A stretch of DNA of 14,194 nucleotides from Candidatus Latescibacterota bacterium (GTDB lineage Bacteria; Latescibacterota; MVCY01), in contig JAUWEO010000017.1 of assembly GCA_030608245.1 (NCBI GenBank), positions 1 through 14,194 on the forward strand, written 5' to 3'. Below the pieces are notes generated by a model. That model saw only the letters and a program-made list of their open reading frames with translations, made no database searches and had not been told where the DNA came from. Within the stretch, counting starts at the first letter, position 1. Each line of letters opens with the position of its first letter. A program made the position numbers and the translations under genes. This document shows, piece after piece, positions 1-6,924 of the stretch.

Positions 1-570
1 GAGGAGCCCATGTTAGAAGCTTACCAGAAAGCCAGGCAGATCGACCCCAAGAACACAAAAGCACAGTTTAACTTGGCCTTGTATTTTATGACCCAGAAAC
101 AGGAATATGACCGGGCAGCCCAATTGCTGGAGGAAGTGAAACAACTTGCCCCCCAGATCAAAGACACCTACCGTTTCCTGGGCGTATGCTATTCCAATCA
201 AGAAGAATATGCCAAGGCTGAGCAGGCATTCGTGAAAGCAGCGGAGCTTGACAGCACAAACAAAGATGTGTTTTTTAACCTGGGACTTGTCCTGATAGAG
301 AAGGAAGAATACCAACGGGCACTCGACGCTTTAAAAAGGGCAATCCAACTTGACCCGGAAGACACAGAGGTGCTGTTCAATATGGGTATTGTGTATATCA
401 TGTTGGAGGATTACCGGAAGGCAACAGATGCATTTACAGAGGTTATTCGCTTTCAGCCAAGCAACGCCGACGCTTACAGCAAGCGGGCTGAGGCTAAAAG
501 AGAGCTGGGATTGAAACAGGAGGCTTACGAAGATTTTAGAAAGGCAATGGAGCTGAAAGGCGGAGAATAA
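1..570 (+). CDS. TPR-repeat protein, C-terminal part (cut by window edge)
   Basis: The frame is open from base 1 (E-E-P-M-L-E-A-Y...), so this is probably the C-terminal 189 residues of a longer protein. The ATG at 10 is possible, but the purine-rich GAGGAG lies only 3 nt before it, too close for a good ribosome-binding site, and the first residues already look like the second helix of a TPR. About five 34-residue tetratricopeptide units follow, with the usual W/Y-L-G-Y-A-P pattern (for example NLGLVLIEKEEYQRALDALK then IQLDPED). The last unit ends in a charged tail, KGGE. TPR arrays are protein-docking scaffolds; no catalytic domain is visible, so no specific role can be given. The gene is convergent with rodA across a 230-bp gap filled by a palindromic repeat. 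Confident as a TPR protein, unknown as to function. Confidence 0.85.
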   Translation, partial: EEPMLEAYQKARQIDPKNTKAQFNLALYFMTQKQEYDRAAQLLEEVKQLAPQIKDTYRFLGVCYSNQEEYAKAEQAFVKAAELDSTNKDVFFNLGLVLIEKEEYQRALDALKRAIQLDPEDTEVLFNMGIVYIMLEDYRKATDAFTEVIRFQPSNADAYSKRAEAKRELGLKQEAYEDFRKAMELKGGE

Positions 571-583
571 AGCGTCCAACCGA

Positions 584-780
584 AATGTCAAATTCCAAAA
601 TCCGAATGTCAAATCAAGCTCAAAATCCAAATACCCAAAAGAAGCATTATGTATCTCACATTACGCCTTCAGGGCGTATAAGAGCCTTTGACATTTAGTC
701 GTTCTTGCCCCGTTGGATAATCTTTTCTATCCCACGGGGTGAAGATTTCATTTGGCATTTGAGCTTTGGATTTTGTCATT
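584..780. repeat. Palindromic intergenic element (family F) with inner hairpins
   Basis: Lies between the convergent TPR gene and rodA. Left arm 584-615 and right arm 749-780 are imperfect reverse complements: AATGTCAAATTCCAAA against the reverse complement AATGACAAAATCCAAA, with a second AATG.CAAAT word matching further in. Each arm is itself made of repeated ATGTCAAAT/AAATCC words. Inside are a 5-bp hairpin at 663-677 (ACGCC/GGCGT) and the CCCCG hairpin listed at 706-741. No open frame covers it. It could act as a bidirectional terminator for the two converging genes, but no clear U-run follows either stem, so that is inference. Confidence 0.7.
706..741. repeat. CCCCG...CGGGG hairpin, copy 1 (family D)
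   Basis: TG-CCCCGTTGGATA, a short loop, then TATCCCACGGGG-TG. The arms are about 12 bp with one mismatch. The hairpin is bounded by TG on both sides, like the copies near 10932 and 12348, although the stem interior differs between copies. It sits inside the larger palindromic element at 584-780. Confidence 0.65.
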
Positions 781-800
781 ACCCATTACCAAGGAGACAA

Positions 801-2012
801 TCAATATTCATGTCGTCTCATCCCTATATTAAGCAGAAGGCCCACTAGCAGCATACATGTCATCAAAGAAGAGCCTCCGTAACTTAAAAAAGGCAGCGGC
901 AGCCCTGTCACCGGCAAAATCCCCATAGCCATTCCCACATTAACGAAGACATGAAAGGCCAAGATAGAGACCAATCCACCAGCCAGAAGACCGGCAAATC
1001 TATTCTTGGTTGAGGCGGCGATCTTAATACCTCTCCAGACGATGAAAAGAAAGCAAAGCAGAACCAATATCGCCCCCACAAAGCCCAGTTCTTCGCCCAC
1101 CACTGAGAATATGAAATCGGTATGTTGCCTGGGCAGAAAGGCCAATTTGGTTTGAGTGCCTTGAAGGAGGCCTTTCCCCAGAATTCCTCCCGATCCAATG
1201 GCTACCTTCGATTGAATAATCTGGTAGCCAGCTCCCAATGGGTCACGATTAGGATCAAGAAAGTTGAATATTCTTTCCTGCTGATATTTCTGAAGTCTCC
1301 CCCATAGCACCGGCACAGCGATCCCGATCGCCAGGTTAAGCACTATCAGAAAGACTGCCGTGGCAAAAGAGGGGCGGGAAAGATAGATCACTATCAGGAG
1401 TACAACTACAAAAACACCCCAGGAAACCCATGAGAAGGCACAGAGAATATTGATCAGAGGAGTAAGGATAAAGAATAGGTATAAGGGCCTAAGTCCCGCC
1501 CAGTAGAGAATGGGGAAGAAAACTGCCACGAAGACCAGTGAGGTCCCCAGGTCCGGCTGTCTGGCCACCAGAAGCATTGGCACAAAACAGATCACAAAGC
1601 AGGTCAGAACCCGCCTCGGTGAGAACTGCTCCTTGCGACAAAGATAACGAGCCAGGAATATGACAGTTGCAATCTTAGCAAATTCAGAAGGTTGAAATCT
1701 CAATGGGCCAATCATCAGCCACCTGCCTTTAACCCCCACAAAAAGGGTCACCAGGAGCAGCAGAACAGCAATCCCATATATGAAATGGCCGAAGGCATTG
1801 AACACTTTGTTGGGCAAAACAATAACAGCCGCCATTGCCCCTGCTGAGAGCAATGCCCAAAGCGCCTGCCTTCGGTAAAGTCCCCTCATCCCTGCTGATT
1901 CACTGCCGTAAGTGCCGCTGTAGATCACAATAATCCCAAACCCGACCAGCAGCAGGGTGACTGTCAGAAGGGGAATATCCAGGTTTCGCAGTAATTCTTT
2001 AGTCCTTGACAT
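801..2012 (-). CDS. rodA: RodA, SEDS-family peptidoglycan polymerase
   Basis: A polytopic membrane protein of 403 residues, the usual RodA length, with about ten hydrophobic segments. RodA polymerises lipid II into glycan strands on the outer face of the inner membrane, together with a class B PBP (PBP2) in the elongasome. Seen in the sequence: FQPSEFAK near residues 106-113, RQPDLGTS near 151-158, the extracytoplasmic FLDPNRDPLGAGYQ segment near 251-264 (Asp253 matches the essential catalytic aspartate of the family), and the late GEELGFVG and GLPLPFLSYGG motifs. The short N-terminus and the RQPDLGTS signature favour RodA over FtsW. The ATG at 2012 has a modest AAGG four bases upstream. The mre genes and PBP2 are not in the window; upstream lies a 405-bp gap of repeats, so rodA may have its own promoter. 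Ends in TGA at 801-803. Confidence 0.95.
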   Translation of the reverse strand: MSRTKELLRNLDIPLLTVTLLLVGFGIIVIYSGTYGSESAGMRGLYRRQALWALLSAGAMAAVIVLPNKVFNAFGHFIYGIAVLLLLVTLFVGVKGRWLMIGPLRFQPSEFAKIATVIFLARYLCRKEQFSPRRVLTCFVICFVPMLLVARQPDLGTSLVFVAVFFPILYWAGLRPLYLFFILTPLINILCAFSWVSWGVFVVVLLIVIYLSRPSFATAVFLIVLNLAIGIAVPVLWGRLQKYQQERIFNFLDPNRDPLGAGYQIIQSKVAIGSGGILGKGLLQGTQTKLAFLPRQHTDFIFSVVGEELGFVGAILVLLCFLFIVWRGIKIAASTKNRFAGLLAGGLVSILAFHVFVNVGMAMGILPVTGLPLPFLSYGGSSLMTCMLLVGLLLNIGMRRHEY

Positions 2013-2026
2013 TTAACCTTGATCCT

Positions 2027-2103
2027 CTCGTAAGAAGTCATATATCCCCTCCCCCTGGGGGAGGGGACAAAGGGGAGGGGGAGAATCTTGAACTTTTTAC
2101 GAG
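2027..2103. repeat. Nested palindrome: CTCGTAAGAAGTC arms around a CCCCTCCCCC hairpin
   Basis: Outer arms are 2027-2039 (CTCGTAAGAAGTC) and 2091-2103 (AACTTTTTACGAG), imperfect reverse complements (family I). Between them, 2046-2066 is a perfect odd palindrome, CCCCTCCCCC-T-GGGGGAGGGG, followed by a second GGGGAGGGGG run. It lies immediately upstream of rodA, so its left arm falls inside the likely rodA 5' UTR. Confidence 0.65.
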
Positions 2104-2184
2104 TCAATCAACCTTATTATATCCGGAAGAAATAACCTCTGAAAAACACCGGCCAGGCACTTGATATCGTCCATCGGCAAATAG
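2099..2184. repeat. 84-86 bp direct repeat, copy 1
   Basis: Runs from ACGAGTCAATCAACC to CCATCGGCAAATAG and is almost identical to 2312-2394. The differences are a 3-bp indel near 2115-2122 and single substitutions. On the minus strand it can be read as a peptide ending LIDS before a stop. That frame extends into a 68-codon ORF (2097-2303), but the ORF crosses a palindromic hairpin, matches nothing I recognise, and I do not call it a gene. Confidence 0.8.
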
Positions 2185-2311
2185 TTTACTCCGAAAATAG
2201 AGTTGGCTGATACCAACCTCCCGCAGGTTCCAAACCTGCGGGAGGTTCTGGACGCTGAAAATAGCGACTTATTTTCATCCTTCGTGGTGCTCCAAAGGGG
2301 CATGAAAGTTT
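2185..2311. other. Spacer between the direct repeats; rest of the 405-bp rodA-xseA gap
   Basis: The gene-free stretch 2013-2417 consists of the nested palindrome at 2027-2103, repeat copy 1, this spacer with the hairpin at 2215-2247, repeat copy 2, and a short run to the xseA stop. No tRNA, xseB-like frame or convincing promoter was seen in it. Confidence 0.5.
2215..2247. repeat. Perfect 15-bp palindrome (CCTCCCGCAGG hairpin)
   Basis: AACCTCCCGCAGGTT, loop CCA, then its exact reverse complement AACCTGCGGGAGGTT. No T-run follows on either strand, so it is not a classical intrinsic terminator. It looks like a dispersed hairpin element and lies between the two copies of the direct repeat. Confidence 0.85.
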
Positions 2312-2394
2312 ACGAGTCAATCAACCTTATACCCGGAAGAAATAACCTCTGAAAAACACCGGCCAGGCACTTGATATCGTCCATCGGCGAATAG
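2312..2394. repeat. 84-86 bp direct repeat, copy 2
   Basis: The second copy of the sequence at 2099-2184, offset by 213 bp, and lying just downstream of the xseA stop on the minus strand. Read in the xseA frame past its TGA, it stays open for about 34 codons to TAA. Confidence 0.8.
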
Positions 2395-2417
2395 CACCGA
2401 AGGTCAATCGGCACAAA

Positions 2418-3626
2418 TCACTCCTCCACTGATTCCACTCCGCAGAGGGCACTGCCTGTCTTGAAACGCAATTTAACCAGATCGTCAACCTTCAAGGCAG
2501 CACTCTCTTTGATAACCGTCATCTCCGGCAACTTCTGACAGACGCAGAACCCTCGCTGAAAAGCAGAAAGCGGACTCAAAGCACAGAGTTTGCCCCCTAT
2601 CTCCCTGAAAGAGCTGATTTTCCCCACCATTACCCGATCAAGACCTTTAGCCAGAGCATTGCCCAATTCATCCACCCTCTGTAGCTGTTGGTCTAAACTG
2701 TCCTCAAATCTCTGGAGCGCATAGCTGGAAACCAGCATGTCAACCTTCATCTGGGCATCTTTGATGTCTCGCAACAAGCTATCTGTGGCCCGCTGTTGAA
2801 GCAGGTGAATTAAGCTCTGTAATTCATTTTTTTCTCTGACTGCCAGTTCTGCTGCCGTAGAAGGGGTGGGTGCCCTTCGGTCAGCCACAAAATCGGCGAT
2901 GGTGAAGTCCACCTCGTGGCCCACAGCGGAGATCACCGGAATACCCGAGCGGTAGATTGCCCGGGCAACTATTTCCTCGTTGAAAGCCCACAGTTCTTCC
3001 AGAGAACCTCCCCCTCTGCCGACAATCAGCAAGTTCACCTCCCCATATCGGTTAAATTCATTGATAGCCTGGACGATATCGGCGGCGGCCCCCTCACCCT
3101 GCACCAGGGTGGGACGGAGAATCACCTGAACCCAGGGAGCCCTTCGGCCGATAATCTGGGAGATATCCCTTATAGCTGCCCCTGTGGCTGAGGTTACTAC
3201 CCCTACTATCTGGGGAAATTCTGGCAAGGGCTTCTTGTGTTCTTGGTCAAAGAGTCCTTCAGCTCGAAGCCTCTGTTTCAATTGCTCGAAGGCGAGTTCC
3301 AGCTCTCCTATCCCCGCTGGTTGCAGTTGGCGTACACTCAGTTGATACTGGCCTGCCCGTTCGTAAACGGTGATGTCTCCTTGGGCCAAGACCTTCATGC
3401 CATGTTGGGGGGTAAAAAAGAGCCTCTGGCTGCGTTCTCGCCACATCACACATCTCAGTTGGCTGTACTCATCCTTTAAGGTGAAATAGAGATGGCCAGA
3501 GCTGTGACGGGTGAAATTGGAGATCTCCCCCTGGACCCAGAGTGTGGGCAAGTTGGTCTCTAATAACTCTTTAATTTGTCTGGTTATTTCGGAGACAGTG
3601 CAAGGTGGCTGCGAGTAGCTGTCCAT
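2418..3626 (-). CDS. xseA: Exodeoxyribonuclease VII large subunit (XseA)
   Basis: The catalytic subunit of exonuclease VII, which degrades single-stranded DNA to oligonucleotides from both ends and works with several small XseB subunits. It has 402 residues, somewhat shorter than the 450-odd of E. coli or B. subtilis. Order: N-terminal OB-fold DNA-binding domain (about 8-105, beginning TVSEITRQIKELLE), the catalytic region (about 130-260) with IRDI (Asp154), GRGGGSLEELWAFNEE (Arg204) and SAVGHEVDFTIADFVADRRAPTPS (His237, Asp240), which match the catalytic positions known in E. coli, then a coiled-coil segment and the terminal SPLSAFQRGF domain. The ATG at 3626 is the only start that keeps the OB fold whole, yet it directly abuts an 8-bp tandem array and has no Shine-Dalgarno. 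No xseB is next to it. Ends in TGA. Confidence 0.95.
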   Translation of the reverse strand: MDSYSQPPCTVSEITRQIKELLETNLPTLWVQGEISNFTRHSSGHLYFTLKDEYSQLRCVMWRERSQRLFFTPQHGMKVLAQGDITVYERAGQYQLSVRQLQPAGIGELELAFEQLKQRLRAEGLFDQEHKKPLPEFPQIVGVVTSATGAAIRDISQIIGRRAPWVQVILRPTLVQGEGAAADIVQAINEFNRYGEVNLLIVGRGGGSLEELWAFNEEIVARAIYRSGIPVISAVGHEVDFTIADFVADRRAPTPSTAAELAVREKNELQSLIHLLQQRATDSLLRDIKDAQMKVDMLVSSYALQRFEDSLDQQLQRVDELGNALAKGLDRVMVGKISSFREIGGKLCALSPLSAFQRGFCVCQKLPEMTVIKESAALKVDDLVKLRFKTGSALCGVESVEE

Positions 3627-3713
3627 AGGGTCGTAGGGTCGTAGGGTCGTAGGGTCATAGGGTCATAGGGTCATAGGGTCATAGGGTCGTAGGGTCGTAG
3701 GGGCATAGAGTCA
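3626..3713. repeat. 8-bp tandem array (TAGGGTCR x 11) abutting the xseA start
   Basis: Eleven 8-bp units on the plus strand: TAGGGTCG x3, TAGGGTCA x4, TAGGGTCG x2, then the diverged TAGGGGCA and TAGAGTCA. Read with xseA (minus strand) it is CGACCCTA/TGACCCTA, pyrimidine-rich, and its final A supplies the first base of the xseA ATG. The TGACCCTA units also create ATG and TGA codons overlapping as ATGA every 8 bp. The unit length is not a multiple of three. Confidence 0.9.
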
Positions 3714-3719
3714 TCAGAC

Positions 3720-3778
3720 TCAATAGACCCAATGACCCAACAGACCCAACGACCCAATAGTGTCTTTGTGGCTGAAAT
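3720..3778. repeat. Inverted counterpart of the 8-bp array plus a fragment of the GCCACAAAGACAC element
   Basis: Bases 3720-3760 repeat AATGACCC, AACAGACCC and AACGACCC, which is the same word as the array at 3626-3713 in the opposite orientation, so the two could pair into a long hairpin upstream of xseA. It is followed at about 3759-3778 by TAGTGTCTTTGTGGCTGAA, the reverse complement of the left arm of the family A elements found at 10875 and 12281. Confidence 0.65.
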
Positions 3779-3782
3779 GTCA

Positions 3783-4562
3783 CTACAGATCTATCCTTAG
3801 GCGTTGTATGTTTTTAGCTTTGCCCGATTCTTCGTCCACATCTACCACTACGGCACATAATTTAACATCCCCCTTGGCCGGTTCAAACTTTAGTGGAATC
3901 TGGGAAAGGAAACGATCAATAGCCGCCTTCTTCCGAACGCCAATGACTGAGTCATGGGGGCCGGTCATACCCACATCTGTAATATAGGCGGTGCCCTGCG
4001 GCAAAATAGTCTCATCGCAGGTCTGCACGTGAGTATGGGTACCGATGACTGCGCTGACTCTGCCGTCCAAGTACCAGCCCATAGCTATTTTCTCTGAGGT
4101 GGCCTCGGCGTGAAAGTCCACCACAATCACATTCGTCCGCTGCCTCAATCGGGCAATCTCTTTGTCTCCCACCCGGAAGGGACAGTCCAGTTCGCGAATG
4201 TAAGTCCTGCCTTGGAGGTTAACTACCCCCACCAGGACCCCAGAGGGCGTTTGAAAAACGACCGCCCCTTTGCCCACTACCGTGGGGGGATAATTTGCCG
4301 GCCGAAGCAGATATTCCGACCTTTCCAGGTAAGGCAGTACCTCTTTTTTGTCCCAGATGTGGTTGCCGCTGGTGAGAACATCTGTGCCATATGAGAACAG
4401 CTCTTCGGCGATCTTCTCCGTGATCCCAAAGCCCCCGGCTGCATTTTCGCCGTTGGCAATACATATATCTATATTGTATCGGTCAAACAGAGAGGGAAGC
4501 AGGCGGCAGATTGCCCTTCTTCCTGGCCGGCCGTAGATATCAGCAATAAAAAGAAGCTTCAC
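3783..4562 (-). CDS. ymdB: YmdB-family metallophosphoesterase (cyclic nucleotide phosphodiesterase)
   Basis: A 259-residue member of the YmdB family of di-metal phosphoesterases; B. subtilis YmdB hydrolyses 2',3'-cyclic nucleotides and influences biofilm and motility decisions. All metal ligands are visible at the family positions: Asp8 (ADIYGRPGR), Glu39 and Asn40 (NGENAAGG), Asn67 and His68 (SGNHIWD), His151 (VDFHAEATSEK), and His176/His178 (IGTHTHVQT). The length is typical. The start is GTG at 4562, with AGGAGAAAGGA upstream that overlaps the rny stop codon; the gap to rny is 16 nt, so the two genes are co-transcribed and perhaps translationally coupled. RNase Y next to a 2',3'-cyclic nucleotide phosphodiesterase fits a shared role in RNA metabolism, but that is inference. 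It is separated from xseA by the repeat array. Confidence 0.93.
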   Translation of the reverse strand: MKLLFIADIYGRPGRRAICRLLPSLFDRYNIDICIANGENAAGGFGITEKIAEELFSYGTDVLTSGNHIWDKKEVLPYLERSEYLLRPANYPPTVVGKGAVVFQTPSGVLVGVVNLQGRTYIRELDCPFRVGDKEIARLRQRTNVIVVDFHAEATSEKIAMGWYLDGRVSAVIGTHTHVQTCDETILPQGTAYITDVGMTGPHDSVIGVRKKAAIDRFLSQIPLKFEPAKGDVKLCAVVVDVDEESGKAKNIQRLRIDL

Positions 4563-4578
4563 TTAGTAATCCTTTCTC

Positions 4579-6150
4579 CTATTTGGCGTAGTCAACAGCC
4601 CTCACTTCCCGGATAACCGTCACCTTAATCTGGCCGGGATATTCCATCTCTGACTCTATCTTTTCCACTATATCGCCCGCCAGTTGTTCTGCCAAGGCGT
4701 CATCGACGATATCGCTGTTAACTATGACCCTTATCTCTCTACCTGCTTGGATGGCGTAGCATTTTTCCACTCCTTCGAAGGAGTCTACAATATTCTCTAA
4801 CTTCTCTAACCGTTTGATATAGCCTTCCAGGGTTTCTCTTCTAGCCCCCGGCCTAGCCCCTGAAACGGCATCGGCAGCCTGAACCAAGATAGAGATAGGA
4901 GATGTGGGTTCGACATCTTCGTGGTGGGCAGCAATAGCATTTTGCACCATAGGGCTTTCATTATATTTCTTTGCCAATTCGAGACCGATTTGGGTATGTG
5001 TGCCCTCTTCCTCGTGATCTACCGCCTTGCCTATATCGTGAAGCAGGCCACCCCGTTTGGCCATGGCGACATCCAAGCTCAGTTCAGAAGCCATCAAACC
5101 AGCAAGATAGGCCACTTCTTTACTATGCTGCAACACATTCTGTCCGTAGCTGGTGCGATATTTTAGTTTTCCCAACAGCATTATCAACTGAGGATGCAGA
5201 TTCTGAATCCCTACTTCAAAGGCTGTCTGTTCACCAGCCTCTTTGACCATCTCTTCCATCTCTTTTTTTGCCTTCTCCACTACATCCTCGATTCGTCCTG
5301 GGTGAATTCTTCCGTCGGCTAACAGTCTCTCCAGGGCGATGCGGGCAACCTCCCTTCTGATTCGGTCAAACCCAGAGAGAATCACTGCTTCCGGGGTATC
5401 GTCCACGATGACATCCACCCCGGTGGCATTTTCAAAGGCCCGGATGTTTCTGCCTTCCCGTCCGATGATTCTGCCTTTTATATCGTCGTTAGGCAAGGGG
5501 ACAACGGAAACAGTGGTCTCCACTGTATGGTCGGTGGCACAGCGTTGGATAGCACAAGTAACGATCTCCTTTGCCTCTCTGCTCGCCTGTGCGATGGCCT
5601 GGTCTTTTATCTCTTTAACCATTCGGGCAATCTCTTTTTTGGCTTTCTGCTCTAAGTTACCCATCAATAGCCTCTTAGCTACTTCCGCGCTCATCCCTGC
5701 AATCCGCTCCAGCTTCACATTCTGCTCTTTAATTATGGAAGAGAGCTGTTGGTCTCTGAGCTTCAATCTCTTCTCTTTGCCTGCCAACTCACGTTCCCAT
5801 TCCTTCAGACCTTTCTCTTGGCCGGACAAGATATCTGCTTTCCTATCCAGCTCCGTTTCCCGTCCTGTTATCTGAGCCTCTGATCTCTGCAATTCCTCTC
5901 TTTTGCGCTGGGTATCTGTCTGAAACTGCATTTCTGCCTTATGCCACTCCTCTTTTGCCTCCAATAGGCCTGTCTTCTTTATGTTCTCGGCCTCTTTCTT
6001 CGCATCGGCGATTATCTGCTCAGCAAAGGCGTTGGCATTAGCAATCTTGCTCTGCCCCATCTTGTTGTTAATTATCCAACCTGCAACAAAAGCTCCTACA
6101 CCAACTATCAAAAGGCTGATAATCCATATAAGTGCTTGATTTACAAACAT
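4579..6150 (-). CDS. rny: Ribonuclease Y
   Basis: A membrane-anchored endoribonuclease that starts mRNA decay, 523 residues, the normal length. Order: one N-terminal transmembrane helix (about 8-27, IWIISLLIVGVGAFVAGWII), a long charged coiled coil (about 35-195), a KH RNA-binding domain (about 212-275) with the GxxG loop in GRIIGREGRN, then the HD domain with Leu-Leu-His371-Asp372-Ile-Gly-Lys, AAHHEDVEP near 408 and AADAVSGARPGARRE near 425, and the C-terminal tail. The HD metal site is intact. The ATG at 6150 has an excellent Shine-Dalgarno AAGGAGGT (complement of 6159-6166) 8 nt upstream. It heads the pair rny-ymdB and follows the 6S-like RNA and zapA. The presence of RNase Y suggests that this organism does not rely on RNase E alone. 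Confidence 0.97.
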   Translation of the reverse strand: MFVNQALIWIISLLIVGVGAFVAGWIINNKMGQSKIANANAFAEQIIADAKKEAENIKKTGLLEAKEEWHKAEMQFQTDTQRKREELQRSEAQITGRETELDRKADILSGQEKGLKEWERELAGKEKRLKLRDQQLSSIIKEQNVKLERIAGMSAEVAKRLLMGNLEQKAKKEIARMVKEIKDQAIAQASREAKEIVTCAIQRCATDHTVETTVSVVPLPNDDIKGRIIGREGRNIRAFENATGVDVIVDDTPEAVILSGFDRIRREVARIALERLLADGRIHPGRIEDVVEKAKKEMEEMVKEAGEQTAFEVGIQNLHPQLIMLLGKLKYRTSYGQNVLQHSKEVAYLAGLMASELSLDVAMAKRGGLLHDIGKAVDHEEEGTHTQIGLELAKKYNESPMVQNAIAAHHEDVEPTSPISILVQAADAVSGARPGARRETLEGYIKRLEKLENIVDSFEGVEKCYAIQAGREIRVIVNSDIVDDALAEQLAGDIVEKIESEMEYPGQIKVTVIREVRAVDYAK

Positions 6151-6194
6151 ATTTATCTACCTCCTTAAGTACATAGTATAGAAATTTCCATTTG

Positions 6195-6328
6195 GGACGC
6201 AGATGAACGCAGATTGTCAAGACTTTAAATATAAAGAACTAATCAAGAAAATTACTGAAATCTTCTGTAGAGTTTATGCTAAACTTGAGAAAGTAGTTTT
6301 CTGCGTGTATCAGCGAAAATCTGCGTCC
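6195..6328. repeat. Palindromic element (family E, ACGCAGATGAACGCAGAT arms)
   Basis: Left arm GGACGCAGAT-GAACGCAGAT (6195-6214), itself a near-perfect 10-bp duplication. The right arm, 6297-6328, reads CTGCGTGTATCAGCG...ATCTGCGTCC, whose last 10 bp are the exact reverse complement of the first 10 bp of the left arm. It occupies most of the rny 5' region; the rest of the 358-bp gap 6151-6508 is the rny ribosome-binding site and the 6S-like RNA. Confidence 0.75.
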
Positions 6329-6339
6329 TAATTATATAA

Positions 6340-6490
6340 AAAATCCCCGGCTTGTGGCTTTTGCCCTCTCTGCGAGATGCTATGATCCCGCAGACTTCAT
6401 TAGCCAACGGAAGCGGGGAACTCTTAAGCAGACTTCACTGAGTCACCTGGAAAGATATAAGCGCTCTTTCTGCAGTCCACAGGGAGCCTC
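6340..6490 (-). ncRNA. ssrS: Candidate 6S RNA
   Basis: About 150 nt on the minus strand directly after zapA. Hand folding gives the 6S layout. The closing stem is UCCC-UGUGG with CCACA-(5-nt bulge)-GGGA, the latter immediately before a U6 run. A large central bubble follows, whose 3' side carries a strong hairpin, UCUGCGGGAU/AUCUCGCAGA with loop CAUAGC. The apical arm is closed by CCAGG...UUGG with ACUC/GAGU and AAG/CUU stems inside. The 3' half (CGCUUCCGUUGG, then a hairpin, then AAAAGCC) resembles the matching part of E. coli 6S RNA. Location supports it, since ssrS follows zapA in gammaproteobacteria. 6S RNA traps the housekeeping RNA polymerase holoenzyme by mimicking an open promoter. 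A competing pairing (bases near 6402-6419 with the 3' end) also exists, so another structured RNA or an attenuator is possible. Ends are approximate. Confidence 0.62.
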
Positions 6491-6508
6491 ATCCAGATAA
6501 TCTGCCAT

Positions 6509-6859
6509 CTAATTGCCAACACTCACTATCTTGCCCATCTGTTGGTCAAGCAGTCGGGCAAGTTCTGCAGCTTTTCTATCTACTCCTGACATTAGTGCCT
6601 GTTTCTCTGCCTTTTCTTTGAGTAGCTCATCAGTGATATCCAAGGCAGCTAATATACTTATCATAACCAGCGATGACCTAACAGAGGAATCCTCTTTTAT
6701 TCCTCTCATTTTTTCATCAACATAGCGAGCCATTTTCCTGATGTAGTCTGGATCGGCATCTCCCTTTATCAGATATTCAGTCCCTAATATGTTTACAGTT
6801 ACTGAATTCTGTTGAGGCGAGCTTTCAGTGAAGTCCGGATTTGTTTTGCTGTTATTCAT
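6509..6859 (-). CDS. zapA: Cell division protein ZapA
   Basis: 116 residues. ZapA binds FtsZ and bundles protofilaments to stabilise the Z ring at midcell. Residues about 20-50 (VTVNILGTEYLIKGDADPDYIRKMARYVDEKM) are the ZapA N-terminal globular domain with its typical beta hairpin and GDADPDYI motif; the rest (DELLKEKAEKQALM...LARLLDQQMGKI) is the dimerising coiled coil. The first 18 residues are a polar extension, not part of the domain. The start is ATG at 6859 with only a weak ribosome-binding site. It lies 65 nt downstream of a ZapB-like gene and just upstream of the 6S-like RNA. Ends in TAG. Confidence 0.9.
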   Translation of the reverse strand: MNNSKTNPDFTESSPQQNSVTVNILGTEYLIKGDADPDYIRKMARYVDEKMRGIKEDSSVRSSLVMISILAALDITDELLKEKAEKQALMSGVDRKAAELARLLDQQMGKIVSVGN

Positions 6860-6924
6860 AACATCGTACAGAAAATTAGCAAAGAGTTCTCCGCTTACAG
6901 AGGTCTTCTTCTCCAGTGGAAAAG

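Noticed and set aside
2097..2303. A 68-codon minus-strand frame that could be a small gene
   Set aside because: It spans a perfect palindrome and one copy of a direct repeat, has no ribosome-binding site that I could see, and matches no family I know.
5339..5875. A 178-codon plus-strand frame opposite rny with hydrophobic stretches
   Set aside because: The complement of the rny coiled coil and KH domain; the Ser/Leu richness is expected from antisense reading.
6402..6419. A riboswitch or attenuator controlling rny formed by the pairing of this segment with the 3' U-run stem
   Set aside because: The pairing is real on paper, but no known riboswitch core is visible and the 6S-like fold explains more of the sequence; kept only as an alternative.
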